A DNA stretch of 64,000 nt from assembly GCA_029216955.1 (NCBI GenBank), contig JANAVB010005597.1, positions 41,959,311 to 42,023,310 on the forward strand. Reading direction: 5' to 3'. The notes beneath the pieces were generated by a model. It was not told the origin of the DNA. It saw only the letters and a list, made by a program, of their open reading frames with translations, and did not search any database. Positions 24,341 to 35,935 of this stretch are shown here, one piece after another. This stretch comes from Iris pallida. Lineage: Eukaryota; Streptophyta; Magnoliopsida; Asparagales; Iridaceae. Position numbers and translations under genes: made by a program. Position 1 is the stretch's first letter; each line of letters starts with the position of its first letter.

Positions 24341-24594
24341 CTAAAAATATGTCACGACCCGGTCCCAATTACTTAGGTCGAATCGGATCATGCCCAGCCT
24401 GCACCGTTGTTGAGACGGCGACAGTAAGCTGTATCTTCCATATGCAGGTAATCAACAACTCAATCTAATTTGCCACAACCTTTATTATTCGGTAAATTAA
24501 AACTTAAAACTTGTCCAGTACAAAGTACAATCATAAATCCACCAACTGAAATAACATTGTTTTTAAACAAAACTATTAAACTGGAAAGTAGCAT

Positions 24595-24705
24595 CTAAAA
24601 AGAAGCAACATCATCATCAGGTACGCCATCCTCAGGAAGCACAGCAGGGTATAGCTCAGGGTCATAGTAGCTACTAATCAGTAGCTCTGCATCCTCAACA
24701 GGACC
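24595..24705 (-). other. Short conserved reading frame in the LTR of element B (function unknown)
   Basis: Minus-strand codons from GGT 24705 to TAG 24595 encode 36 residues, acidic, with ELL, SSYY, PAVL and ED. It lies at the same place as 8591-8695 in element A and follows a TTTTTAG acceptor-like site. It has no ATG. The matching part is missing from the truncated 3' LTR. It could be an exon of an LTR-driven spliced transcript or constrained nucleotide sequence. Confidence 0.35.
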
Positions 24706-25555
24706 TAAAAATATAGTCTCCGGTCAGGAGGGAGCAAAGTACAAATTCATGATATTTTAACAATTGAAATTAATAATAGAATTATGCACTTTTAAACAAT
24801 TTGAAATAAATGATTTTCCAACAGTTAAAACAATGTGATATGAATAGACAATGAATATGACCGGATTGGGTTTGTTACAGTAATATCCTAGTGATATGGG
24901 ATGGCTTATCCCCGTGTGTTTGAGGGGTAAGCTAATACATTCAGTTATACTATTGGATGTGGTCATATCCACTACACTACTCCCCCAGTCCCTAATAGTT
25001 ACAGTAGTTACAGTCAATGCTCTCAAAGAGAGTTACGTATTGTATCGTGGTTTAAACTTGCATTAAAACAATTATTAACTAATTGTAATCTACCACAAAA
25101 ATGTACTTGCCTCAAATTGATTTGACTGGACGGGTCGATACGTCGGGATGGGAATTCAGGTTCTTCTTTGAAATCCTACATTCGAAAACTTGTCTCAGAA
25201 AAACCAAAGTCGCCAATGATACAATACTAGTTGCAATCTCTAGTTATGTCCTAGTCAATTTTAGTCTTTATTTAGCTAACACAACCAAAACGCGATTATT
25301 AGTGCGTTGCAATTAAGAAACATCAATTTATATTTAATTCTGGGAAAACTTGCATTTATCAATTTATTCGAAAAACTTGGTATTTATATTTATATATATA
25401 TAAATACATTTTTCTTATTAAATGAGAATAACGTGAATTTCTAAAATTTCTATAGTTATTTACCCTAAATTACGTGTCTGAACAATAACCAGAAAAAATC
25501 CAAAACTATAATTACTAATTATTACAATTTTGCAGAAAAGTAAATGGGCTTATGC

Positions 25556-27928
25556 TGTCACGCCCCGACCCGGAATCACCCGAATCATCGTCCTCGCAGG
25601 GGGCATGATGCCGCACGAGCCTGGAGTTGCGCTCGTGCAAGGCAAGATGACAAGTTCTCAAATGGTTATCTTTTGATTCGATATTAACAACGAAAGGAAA
25701 ACAGAGTATACGAAACAATTCTCTTTATTGATATTCGAAACTGAGATTACAATGGCTTTCGATAGCCTAACAATATATGCCAGATTGGCTACAACACTCA
25801 GGTTATCTCTTGCCCACAAAGGATTTTACCGTTCCATACATAATGCCTTCTATATCTCGGCCGCATCAATCCAGCTGCGTAGTCCGAACGTCAATACGAT
25901 AGCACGCTTCAATGCGCTTCGGCATTCCAAGCCTCAACACGTTCAAGCAACGCTTCGTCATAAGCAATCCATTCCCTGCACCCTGCATGAAGCTGGTGGG
26001 GGATCAGTACGTTCGTCCTCGCATGTACTGAAGCAAAGATCATCTTTCCAAACCGACATTTTAATTTTTATGTTGAATCATACAACTTAGCTTATGATCT
26101 TGCTATGTTCTCCTTAGGGTCAATTTCATGGCATCTTCGAAAGCGTAAAGCATGTTAGCATATCAAGCATGTTATCGAATTGAATAGGCAAGCAAACAAA
26201 CAATCTCGTGTTTGATTCGTGGCGCGACTTCTTACCAAGTTGACGCACTCGCCCTTGCACCGACGCAAGGTGAATACGCCGTAATCCTTCCCTGTCATGT
26301 TATATGTGCATCTCTAAGCAGGATCTCTATGCGGGACGCATACGCGCCTACACTTTCAACCCATCGTTCCTTAACTATATGAGGGCCGTTGGCGTATCCG
26401 CGCCGGAATGGACTAAAGAAGTTTCTTTCTTTTCTCTCCTTCTTTTCTCAATATTTGGTCGGGCTGTCCGGCGTTTCACAGGTTGGGTCACATCCCAACA
26501 ACCGAAACGTTCCCGCTGCATACCATCATTTGCAGATTTTTCCATCTTGTTTAAGGATGTGCGCCTACAAAGATTATTCGAATCCCTCCTAGGCCAAAGC
26601 GGTTCTGGGGCGCTCCGACATTTAACCGTTTGGGGGAAACACCCGTGCACGGGCGATATCACGTTTTATCTCGAGCCCATTCCAATCGACCATGCAACGC
26701 CCTATCATTCAAGTAATCAAATTCAAACAACCAAACATAGTCTTGAGTCCGAGACTCAGACTTATCATCTCACATCTCTTTCGTTAGCTTTCTGTGTTCT
26801 TACATTTCATACTTCGTTTTAAGGATTCAATGGCATCGTACCTCAACTCAATGCTCGTCAACCGAACGACCCGAAGGTCTTGAACACCTTTCGAGGCACC
26901 ATGTCATATCCGACAGTTCCGCCACATTCATGCCACAACTGTATTCTCTTGCAACGAAACCATCTTTTATTATCCCGTGCACGTAGACACGTTTCGACCG
27001 TATCCCCATGTTCTATAACTTAGCATTCAATGTTCGGGGCTTGCGCGCTAGGGTGTTCGTCTATTGTCTTTCAATGTTCTAGCCGTCTAACTCGTGCAGT
27101 AAAGGCATGGTATGGTTCGTGCACTAAGGCACTCGCCGATTACAGTTATCCCATGTTCTTACGGCTTGCGCACCGAGATGCTCGCCTTAGCGATATCCTA
27201 TGTCCCATAGCGACTCGTGCATATTGATGCACGTTTCATTTCAATTGTTCTAACTTAGTGTTCGACTCACACTACGATTTTATCTCCGATCGGCCACGCC
27301 CGTGGCGTCGATAGGTTAACTTAGCATACAATGATATATTTGACTTATCGAATGAAGGAGTAAAAAGAAGTCAATCCTCCCACCTTGAGTCGATACGCCT
27401 TCGTCATTTTGCCGAGCCGATGCGGCTCGATTTCATAACTTTGTTGTACGGCCACTCTCCTGAATTAGCCATTCGAGCACTTCGTGCTTCATTGAATCAT
27501 ACGTCCGATTTGCCTTAGCGTGCCCAAGTCTCCTTCCGTCGTAAGGCGACGATTTGATTTCGCGGACCCCTTACTAAATATTACAAAAGATCGACCTCTA
27601 ATATTTTCCCGTCAAAGTATAACCTGCACACGAAACCAACTAAAATTAATACTTGCATCGATTCGGACTTGCGCCTTGGTCGATTCGATTTCTTAGAATC
27701 TTCGAGCTGATTCAACGCGCTCATCCTTCGGGGCAACGCAGCACTTCGCATCGATTCAACTCGATGCATTCTTTCGGGGCAAGGCAACTTTTCGCATCGA
27801 CAAAGTTGATGCGTTGCTCGGGACAACTTAACTCTCATATCGTTTTGTATCGATACATTTCCTTGCATCAACGTGACTCGTTGAGTCAACGCTTCAGCGT
27901 AATGCGCCGTGTGGAGCGGGGCATTACA
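25556..27928 (-). repeat. 3' LTR of the non-coding LTR element
   Basis: It is 2373 bp, plus-strand bounds TGTCACGCCCCGACCC and GCATTACA. It is rich in CGA/TCG words and short inverted repeats such as GCATCGATTCAACTCGATGC. Its small reading frames are not shared as proteins and are taken as chance. Confidence 0.92.
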
Positions 27929-30900
27929 GAATATACCACTCAAAACAAGGTTCATCCTCGAACCAAAACCAACACTCCGACTAAGTATTTTATAGATCGT
28001 TTCATGATCTCGTCCCACCAACGTTGTTCAGTTTCACACTATCTCGCAAGCTTTTCACTAACATTTCAAAGTCATCCCTGCAGCTCGATTTGAATTTTTG
28101 TATACAACTCGATTTGGATCCATACCTATATTCAAGGCATCCCGAAGATATATGTATTTCGACCAATTCCAGTGGTAGAAAATTGGAACAAAGCTGACAG
28201 ATAAATTTCAATCCTATGCTTGCCATCTCATACTCTCGATCGGACTTATCCTTAGCAACTGTTCTCGAAATTTCATTGCATATGCATATTGATACACACG
28301 CGATTCATTCAACAAAGTCACTGCACGCGACGCGATTCAAAATCGTATTTCTCATTTCGTATGTTTTATCGGGACTATCAATTCTACGCGCCGCGTCAAT
28401 CCATCGCACATCCGATCGCAACGATCCTCCACAACGCCTTACGTTCGAAGTTGCCACTCAACTATTTCCGAAGTCTGGCTATGTACTTATCTCGATACGT
28501 TTTCCTTTGTTGACTTGCAAATGCATCAACATTTAGGGCTACGCCCGCTAGGTTACTTTTCCAGGCACCGTACTTAACTTCTTCCGACGTAACTTTAAAT
28601 TGACATTACACAAAGGCCACAATCTATCCGATACGAAAGTTTACAGCAAGGTGACAGTGCTCAAGGCAACGATCGCCTTAGCACGAAGGTCTTTACGACG
28701 CGTCTTACGTTTAATTTCCTAACGAGTAGGAATTCACTAGCCAAATTCCCAACTTATCCATCTCGCAACATCGAATATAAGTTCGATTCACGCAAGCTCA
28801 ATTGTAAGGTGAATCCGAATCTAACGACATGACTCGTAAGTCATTCCCTTATCGTTCTCTCTCGTGCATAGCACGTTTCTCGCAATCGCCTATCCGAATC
28901 ACCAAGTCCGTTGGTGAATTCTAGTTTGACCGTCGACCAACATAACCATTCGAGCATTCATCCGACGAATACTCAAAATCTAACTATATCATTCTCAATC
29001 GAAAGTTGTTCCAACAATTTTCGATCGCCTAGACTTATCGTCAACATGCACCGTATTATACTTGTTATCGGTGCAATCTCATATGCGATATCGCATGGGT
29101 CATCTTACGGTCTGCAGCATTCAATTTGATTTGGCGGTCAAGTCTTCTAGGGTCAGCTGCCCCGAAGCTACGCTCGGTAATTGTGGATCATCACCGAAGG
29201 ACAGTTTAATACGAACCATGCTATATCTTATTTCGGAGCCAAATCACGTTCCGACGATTCTATGCGACTACCCAATTTCAGACAAAACCATTTCTATCAG
29301 CACAACTGATGCGCAACTATCCTCCGAGTCATGTCATGCACTGCCGTCGATGATTCCGTAATTTACGAAACATCTACTCGCATCAAGTTCGAGTCTATCT
29401 TATTCACGGGTCGACACACGAGATGCTATACGCATCGAGCAATCGTCGATGACTTATAGTCTTGTCTTGATTAATCACAAAATTTACGATCAACCAAGTT
29501 CGTTCATTCTCGTATCATTACTTACAAAATTTCATAGCACGAGGCACACTATATTTTGTATTCTCACATCGCTTACGTTCCTTGCGTATCGAGCTTGATA
29601 GTTCATATCAATTTCGATAGCAAGAGGATCGACTTCGAATCCGTTTTGACGTCAACTTAACTCGCATCGCATATATCCAAGTTTGCAACGAACTTTTCCA
29701 TACACATCAACTTGTTTCGTATCCCGCTATACTTCGATCGCGTAACTGAGTTACCGATTATCCAACATCGAACCCTCGAGTTATACGATCTCGCCCTCTA
29801 AGTTCCGGTCGTACTCAAATGAGTATCGCCGTAACGTAACCAACTATTTCTTGGGCACGATTACTCACATCAACCAACTCTTTACCGAAGTCGCACATCG
29901 TGCGGTTCGATTACAATTTGCATCGTCCAACATTTCTATCGAAATCGCAAGTCGTGCGATTCGATTCGCCTAGCCGAATACTTCTATCGAGATCGCACGT
30001 CGTGCGATTCGTTCGTAAGCTCAAGTTTTCCCTTTCCCGTCGATCCGATTATTGTATCAAGGTAAAATCATTTCGCTAGTCCCGGTCATCCGACCAACTT
30101 ATAACTTCCGTCCGACGTATCGTTCATCGATATGAGTCTCGCCTTATCGTCCCAACCGATTTTCGAAGAACACTTGCATCACATATTGCCATACAAATTT
30201 CCAATCAAGTCTCGGTGCTCTCCCGTCCGTTGCGGACAATTCTTCCGCAATTCTCATAACGCGTCGATGCAATTCATCGCACAAGGGTATACCATATACC
30301 ACTCGAAATCGAGTCATTCATCGCCTACGTGGTATGGCATATACCACTCGGAACTCAAGTCATTTCCCTCGCATTATACTTAGTATAGGCCAACGTTCTC
30401 TTCCGACTCACGATTTCTGCAGTGATCGTGCTTGATCACAACCGTAACTTTGATTCTATCAAAATCCGACACGATTCGGTCAATGTTTTCGCTTGCCAAC
30501 ATAAGTTTGGTGTGCAACCGAACGATTCGTTCTATCGATTTACGATTTCAATTCTTTTCTTACGTTGCATCTCGTACAATAATTTATTTGATATGCGTTG
30601 CACGTGCAACAAATTTTTTACTTTCGATATGCGTTGCACATCGTGCTACGATTTATTTTCGACACTTTCATTCCACTTTATACAACGATTCAATTCCAAT
30701 TTCCTTCGTACTTCGTGCAATGATTAATTTGATATGCGTTGCACCACGTACAATGATTTTTACTTTCAATACGTGTTGTACATCGTGCAACGATCATTTC
30801 CGATATTTATCGTACCTCGTGCAACGAATTACTCTCGACTTTCCAAGTCAATGCACAATCCATTTATCACATTCGGTATTGGCTTATCACTTCTCACTTT

Positions 30901-31266
30901 CATTTTAATGCATATTCACCATTACTCGTTGCACTTCGTGCATCATTTTAGTTCTCATTCAACATGTTACATTGCGACAACATCTCAAATCGTATTTCAT
31001 AATTTGTTGCGCTTGCAGCAATTAACATTTTTACGGCTCGTTTGCATTCAATGCAATATACCCCTCGCGACTTTCTTAGCAAACATCGTGTAATTCCCAA
31101 AACACATGGGGCAAAATTATATGATTTGTATTAGACTTATTGTATGGAACATCCAGTGCGGCATCGAGTAGAGTCAAGAGTGATATCAAGTGGTGGTGGG
31201 CAACTTTTCGAATTATAATGAAGCGAGCATCTAGAGGAAATTGAGCCTAGAGCTCTGATACCAATT
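27929..31266 (-). other. Internal region of the non-coding LTR element
   Basis: It is 3338 bp with no gag or pol similarity on either strand and no reading frame much over 150 codons. It is filled with degenerate direct repeats: about 60 bp units with CGTGCGATTCG (29880-30020), a pair with ATATACCACTCG (30286-30365), and GATATGCGTTGCAC/CGTGCAACGAT units (30590-30840). Confidence 0.85.
31252..31263 (-). other. Primer binding site (initiator Met tRNA) of the non-coding LTR element
   Basis: The minus strand reads TGGTATCAGAGC three bases after the LTR end. This is the standard plant iMet primer site and fixes the orientation. Confidence 0.93.
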
Positions 31267-33638
31267 TGTCACGCCCCGACCCGGAATCACCCGAATCATC
31301 GTCCTCGCAGGGGGCGTGATACCGCACGAGCCTGGAGTTGCGCTCGTGCAAGGCAAGATGACAAGTTCTCAAATGGTTATCTTTTGATTCGATATTAACA
31401 ACGAAAGAAAAACAGAGTATACGAAACAATTCTCTTTATTGATATTCGAAACTGAGATTACAATAGCTTTCGATAGCCTAACAATATATGCCAGATTGGC
31501 TACAACACTCAGGTTCTCTCTTGCCCACAAAGGATTTCACCGTTCCATACATCATGCCTTCTATATCTCGGCCGTATCAATCCAGCTGCGTAGTCCGAAC
31601 GTCAATACGATAGCACGCTTCAATGCGCTTCGGCATTCCAAGCCTCAACACGTTCAAGCAACGCTTCGTCGCAAGCAATCCATTCCATGCACCCTGCATG
31701 AAGCTGGTGGGGGATCAGTACGTTCGTCCTCGCATGTACTGAAGCAAAAATCATCTTTCCAAACCGACATTTTAATATTTATGTTGAATCATGCAACTTA
31801 GCTTATGATCTTGCTATGTTCTCCTTAGGGTCAATTTCATGGCATCTTCGAAAGCGTAAAGCATGTTAGCATATCAAGCATGTTATCGAATTGAATAGGC
31901 AAGCAAACAAACAATCTCATGTTTGATTCGTGGCGCGACTTCTTACCAAGTCGACGCACTCGTCCTTGCACCGACGCAAGGTGAATACGCCGTAATCCTT
32001 CCCTGTCATGTTATATGTGCATCTCTAAGCAGGATCTCTATGCGGGACGCATACGCGCCTACACTTTCAACCCATCGTTCCTTAACTATATGAGGGCCGT
32101 TGGCGTATCCGCGCCGGAATGGACTAAAGGAGTTCCTTTCTTTTCTCTCCTTCTTTTTTCAATATTTGGTCGGGTTGCCCGGCGTTTCACGGGTTGGGTC
32201 ACATCCCAACAACCGAAACGTTCCCGCTGCATACCATCATTTGCGACTTTTCCCATCTTGTTTAAGGATGTGCGCCTACAAAGATTATTCGAATCCCTCC
32301 TAGGCCAAAGCGGTTCCGGGGCGCTCCGGCATTTAACCGTTTGGGGAAACACCCGTGCACGGGCGATATCACGTTTTATCTCGAGCCCATTCCAATCGAC
32401 CATGCAACGCCCTATCATTCAAGTAATCAAATTCAAACAATCAAACATAGTCTTGAGTCCGAGACTCAGACTTATCATCTTGCATCTCTTTCGTTAGCTT
32501 TCTGTGTTCTTACATTTCATACTTCGTTTCAATGATTCAATGGCATCGTGCCTCAACTCAATGCTCGTCAACCGAACGACCCGAAGGTCTTGAACACCTT
32601 TCGAGGCACCATGTCATATCCGACAGTTCTGCCACATTCATGCCACAACTGTATTCTCTCGCAACGAAGCCATCTTTTATTATCCCGTGCACGTAGGCAC
32701 GTTTCGACCGTATCCCCATGTTCTATAACTTAGCATTCAATGTTCGGGACTTGCGCGCTAGGGTGTTCGCCTATTGTCTTTCAATGTTCTAGCCGTCTAA
32801 CTCGTGCAGCAAAGGCACGGTATGGTTCGTGCACTAAGGCACTCGCCGATTACAGTTATCCCATGTTCTTACGGCTTGCGCACCGAGGCGCTCGCCTTAG
32901 CGATATCCAATGTCCCATAGCGACTCGTGTATATTGATGCATGTTTCATTTCAATTGTTCTAACTTAGTGTTCGACTCACACTACGATTTTATCTCCGAT
33001 CGGCCACGTCCGTGGCGTCGATAGGTTAACTTAGCATACAATGATATATTTGACTTATCGAATGAAGGAGTAAAAAGAAGTCAATCCTCCCACCTTGAGT
33101 CGATACGCCTTCGTCATTTTGCCGAGCCGATGCGGCTCGATTTCATAACTTTGTTGCACGGCCACTCTCCTGACTTAGCCATTCGAGCACTTCGTGCTTC
33201 ATTGAATCATACGTCCGATTTGCCTTAGCGTGCCCAAGTCTCCTCCCGTCGCAAGGCGACGATTTGATTTCGCGGACCCCTTACTAAATATTGCAAAAGA
33301 TCGACATCTAATATTTTTCCGTCAAAGTATAACCTGCACACGAAACCAACTAAAATCAATACTTGCATCGATTCGGACTTGCGCCTTGGTCGATTCGATT
33401 TCTTAGAATCTTCGAGCCGATTCAACGCGCTCATCCTTCGGGGCAACGCGGCACTTCGCATCGATTCAACTCGATGCATTCTTTCGGGGCAAGGCAACTC
33501 TTCGCATCGACAAAGTTGATGCGTTGCTCGGGACAACTTAACTCTCGTATCGTTTTGCATCGATACATTTTCTTGCATCAACGTGACTCGTTGAGTCAAC
33601 GCTTCAGCGTAATGCGCCGTGCGGAGCGGGGCATTACA
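31267..33638 (-). repeat. 5' LTR of the non-coding LTR element
   Basis: It is 2372 bp and aligns end to end with 25556-27928 with scattered substitutions. Minus-strand bounds are TGTAATGCCCC and GGGGCGTGACA. Confidence 0.92.
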
Positions 33639-35022
33639 TATGCCCTTACAAGCCAATGAATTAAAATAAGAAGAAAACTTGTTAGTCTTGTAATCTTCCT
33701 ACAATTTAATTATGACCAAATTAAATAATAAAAATAAATGAGTCTCAGATATGGTCCAATCGTCATATAGGCTAATGCCTCAACGTCCGGGCGAAACCGG
33801 TTTCGTTTGCACTTAGCCAGGGCCCATTGACCAATTACGGTCGTCGCCCAAAAGTCCAAAATAATATTCTTTTCCGAAAACCATTTTAAAACTATATAAT
33901 TAAATTTTATAGAAAATTTCGGCAGCATTCCCTCTATTTTCGGGATAACCCAAAACTGGGAAAATGCGCCAACAATATCCCAAACCAGGGAAATAACTCT
34001 TAAATTAATCCTATCACCATATATATATAAAATCAAATTCACTGATCATGTTCGAAAATGTTCAGAAAACCCGAAATAGAAATCGGAAATCAAACACCAC
34101 AAAAACTGAATACGGTACTAGAAAATAGTTCTCGAAAAAATTCGAAACTAAACAATCATAAAAAATTCCCAGAACCTTTCCGAAGAAAAGTTCGGGAATT
34201 CCGAGAAACCACAACCTCGGAATTTCCAAAACCAAACTGTACAGAACCCTTCCGAAAAATGTTCGGAAATTCTAAAATCAAAATTTATATGAAAATCACA
34301 GGACCTTCTTCCAGAAGAAATCCACAGAACTCTTTCCGAAGAGTTTCCGGAAAACCGAAACCAACAAACCAATCGCAGAACCAAATATCACAGAACAAAT
34401 GGTTCCGAAATTTCCGAAACCAAAAACGTAGCCGAAAACCGAATTTCCGAAGAAATTCGTGGACCAAATTATCATCACAGACCAAGACAGGGGACGAACT
34501 ACTGTGATTACCAGAGATTACCCAAGTTGACGGAATCCGAAGGGTTGCCTCGGACTCGGGATGCGCAAATCCACAGAATGTACTCGAAATCCAGCGAAGA
34601 GCGCTAGACAGGGGCTGTCCAGAACAGCGGACACGGTCTCGGGGTGCGCCGGGGAAGCAGCGCTCTGGCACAGGGCTAGGGCACGGCCGGGGAGGACAGT
34701 GCTGGGGCCGGGAAAGGCGCCGGGGACTCGCGGGCGGAGCCGAGCAGGGGCGCGGGAGGCCGGGGAAAGTCTGGTCGGGCCTAGGGCACGGGGCGGCCGG
34801 CGGAAAGAGCGCACGGCCTGGGACGGTGCCTGACTCGCAGGGTCTGGCGACGAAGGGGTCGGCCTGGAGGGCCGCGCAGGAGAGCCGCGCGGGTCGGGCT
34901 GGGGGCGTGCGGCCTTGGCGGCGAGATCGCCGGAGGGAGCTCGGGGTTCGCCGGAATTGGGGGTTAGGGTTCGGGGAAAAAGGTTTGGGGAGTGGTTTGA
35001 AGAGAATGAAGAGGGAAAGGAG

Positions 35023-35029
35023 CTTTATA
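35023..35029 (-). promoter_or_regulatory. TATA box, 5' LTR of element B
   Basis: The minus strand reads CCCCTATAAAGCTCC, the counterpart of 18854-18860. Transcription would run toward lower coordinates into the LTR, now blocked by the non-coding LTR element. Confidence 0.6.
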
Positions 35030-35552
35030 GGGGAAGAACCTTGGGGGTTTCGGAAGAGGAAGGGAAAGGGCGGCGGTTTCACGCGGGGAGGTCGATGGTC
35101 GGCGGTGAGCGGCGGCCGTTCGGGATGGAGGGGACTCGAGAAGTCTCAGCCGTGAGACTTTACTCCAGGCAGAGAGAAGAGTTTAAGAAAAAAAAATTAA
35201 ATGAAGAAAAATTGTTTTTAATAAATATTTTTCTTTAACTAATAAGTTTAGAAATAAACTGATGGACTTAAGAATAAAATCAAGTTTGGGTTCAATTTTC
35301 AAAATGGATCGAGATGGGTTTGGGATGGGTCAGGGCCAACAATCAAAATCCAGAAAAATAATACTTTATTTTCTAAAAATATGGTTATCATAATTAACAG
35401 GTTTAACTAAATATTAAATATTATTTAACCTAACTAGAATAAATTATAAACACAATATTTAATTAATTAGAAAAATATGATTTTTGACAAAAATTTTCAG
35501 AATTAATTAATTAACTAAATCAAATAATTAACTAAAAATTACGGGTTTCACA

Positions 35553-35935
35553 ATGGTACCAGCCGATCCTTGCAGACTGAAGAGCGAAGACATCTTCTCA
35601 ACCACCTCTTTGTATGAGGTCGTTAATGACCAAGAGGGATACGAGTGGTTGATAAATGATGTGGTGCAACTTTGGAGGGTTATGGGGCAATGAATTTGAT
35701 ACGGGAGGATGGGTGGGAAGGAGATCGGGGGGGGGGGGGGTTACAGATGAGGAGCCTCTACATAGTGTGAGGGGGCGTTAAGGAGTAGGAGATGGGGGGG
35801 GGGGGGGGGGGTGGGAAGGGTGGATGACTGGAATTAGATGGAACATGATTTAGGATTTTGTGGTGGCCGTGGAGAGAAGGAATAGGGGAGAACGAAACCC
35901 TTAGGGTTTGGAGGAGATTCACTTATTTTCTTCTT
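35553..35935 (-). other. 5' end of LINE family 1 copy 1: leader and first ORF1 codons
   Basis: On the minus strand, a leader with CCAAACCCTAAGGGTTTCG and two C-runs (plus-strand G-runs near 35730 and 35797) ends in ATG at about 35591, opening MSSLFSLQG. It abuts gypsy B at 35552. The right edge is set where the Helitron-arm sequence (CTTCTTTCATCCATTCG) resumes, accurate to perhaps 20 bp. Confidence 0.55.

Larger units (their letters stand above)
25556..33638 (-). mobile_element. Non-coding LTR element (LARD-type), 8083 bp, TSD TATGC
   Basis: Two LTRs of about 2.37 kb flank about 3.3 kb with no retrotransposon protein. TATGC is duplicated at 25551-25555 and 33639-33643, where the host LTR sequence resumes exactly. 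The primer binding site for initiator Met tRNA lies at 31252-31263 on the minus strand, so the element points left and the right LTR is its 5' LTR. I found no convincing polypurine tract next to 27928. By eye the LTRs differ at about 2-3% of positions over their first 540 bp. It must have been moved by enzymes of another element. Confidence 0.92.
17003..35552 (-). mobile_element. Ty3/gypsy LTR retrotransposon B (Tekay/Del-like), inserted in LINE family 1
   Basis: All parts lie on the minus strand: 5' LTR 35552-24350 (interrupted by the non-coding LTR element), primer binding site 24340-24323, gag-pol 24166-19442, polypurine tract 19396-19383, 3' LTR 19382-17003. It is related to element A but distinct: the proteins are clearly homologous, while the LTRs match only in parts. 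Its 3' LTR has lost about 735 bp of its end together with adjacent LINE sequence, so the target duplication cannot be confirmed (right flank ATGGT). Confidence 0.92.
24350..35552 (-). repeat. 5' LTR of element B (about 3115 bp without its insert)
   Basis: The pieces 24350-25555 and 33639-35552 make one LTR, from TGTGAAACC (35552, minus) to GTGACA (24350). It is interrupted by an 8.1 kb LTR element with a TATGC duplication. The shared part is close to the 3' LTR at 17003-19382; differences by eye are a few per cent. TATA box at 35023-35029 (minus). Confidence 0.92.
11469..35935 (-). mobile_element. LINE family 1 (L1-type with RNase H), copy 1, split by gypsy B
   Basis: The 3' part is at 11469-17002 and the 5' part at 35553-35935. 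Between them lies gypsy element B with its own insert. The A-rich tail appears as T-runs at 11470-11495 on the plus strand, after an AATAAA signal (complement of 11508-11513). The right part reads, on the minus strand, as a C- and T-rich leader ending in ATG, as expected for a LINE 5' end. Copy 2 of the same family is at 40126-44166. Reading frames are broken by stops and frameshifts. Confidence 0.8.

Noticed and set aside
27929..31266. CRISPR-like array of regular repeats
   Set aside because: Repeat units are degenerate and irregular, and this is plant nuclear DNA inside an LTR element.
25728..34000. Many frames of 60-170 codons in the non-coding LTR element
   Set aside because: They overlap on both strands, do not match known proteins and differ between the two LTRs; CG-rich words make chance frames common.
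34285..35082. A 265-codon Pro/Arg-rich frame on the minus strand of the element B 5' LTR
   Set aside because: It lies in the GC-rich promoter and leader of the LTR. In the 3' LTR copy (18436-18990) the frame is broken and differs, so it is a by-product of base composition.
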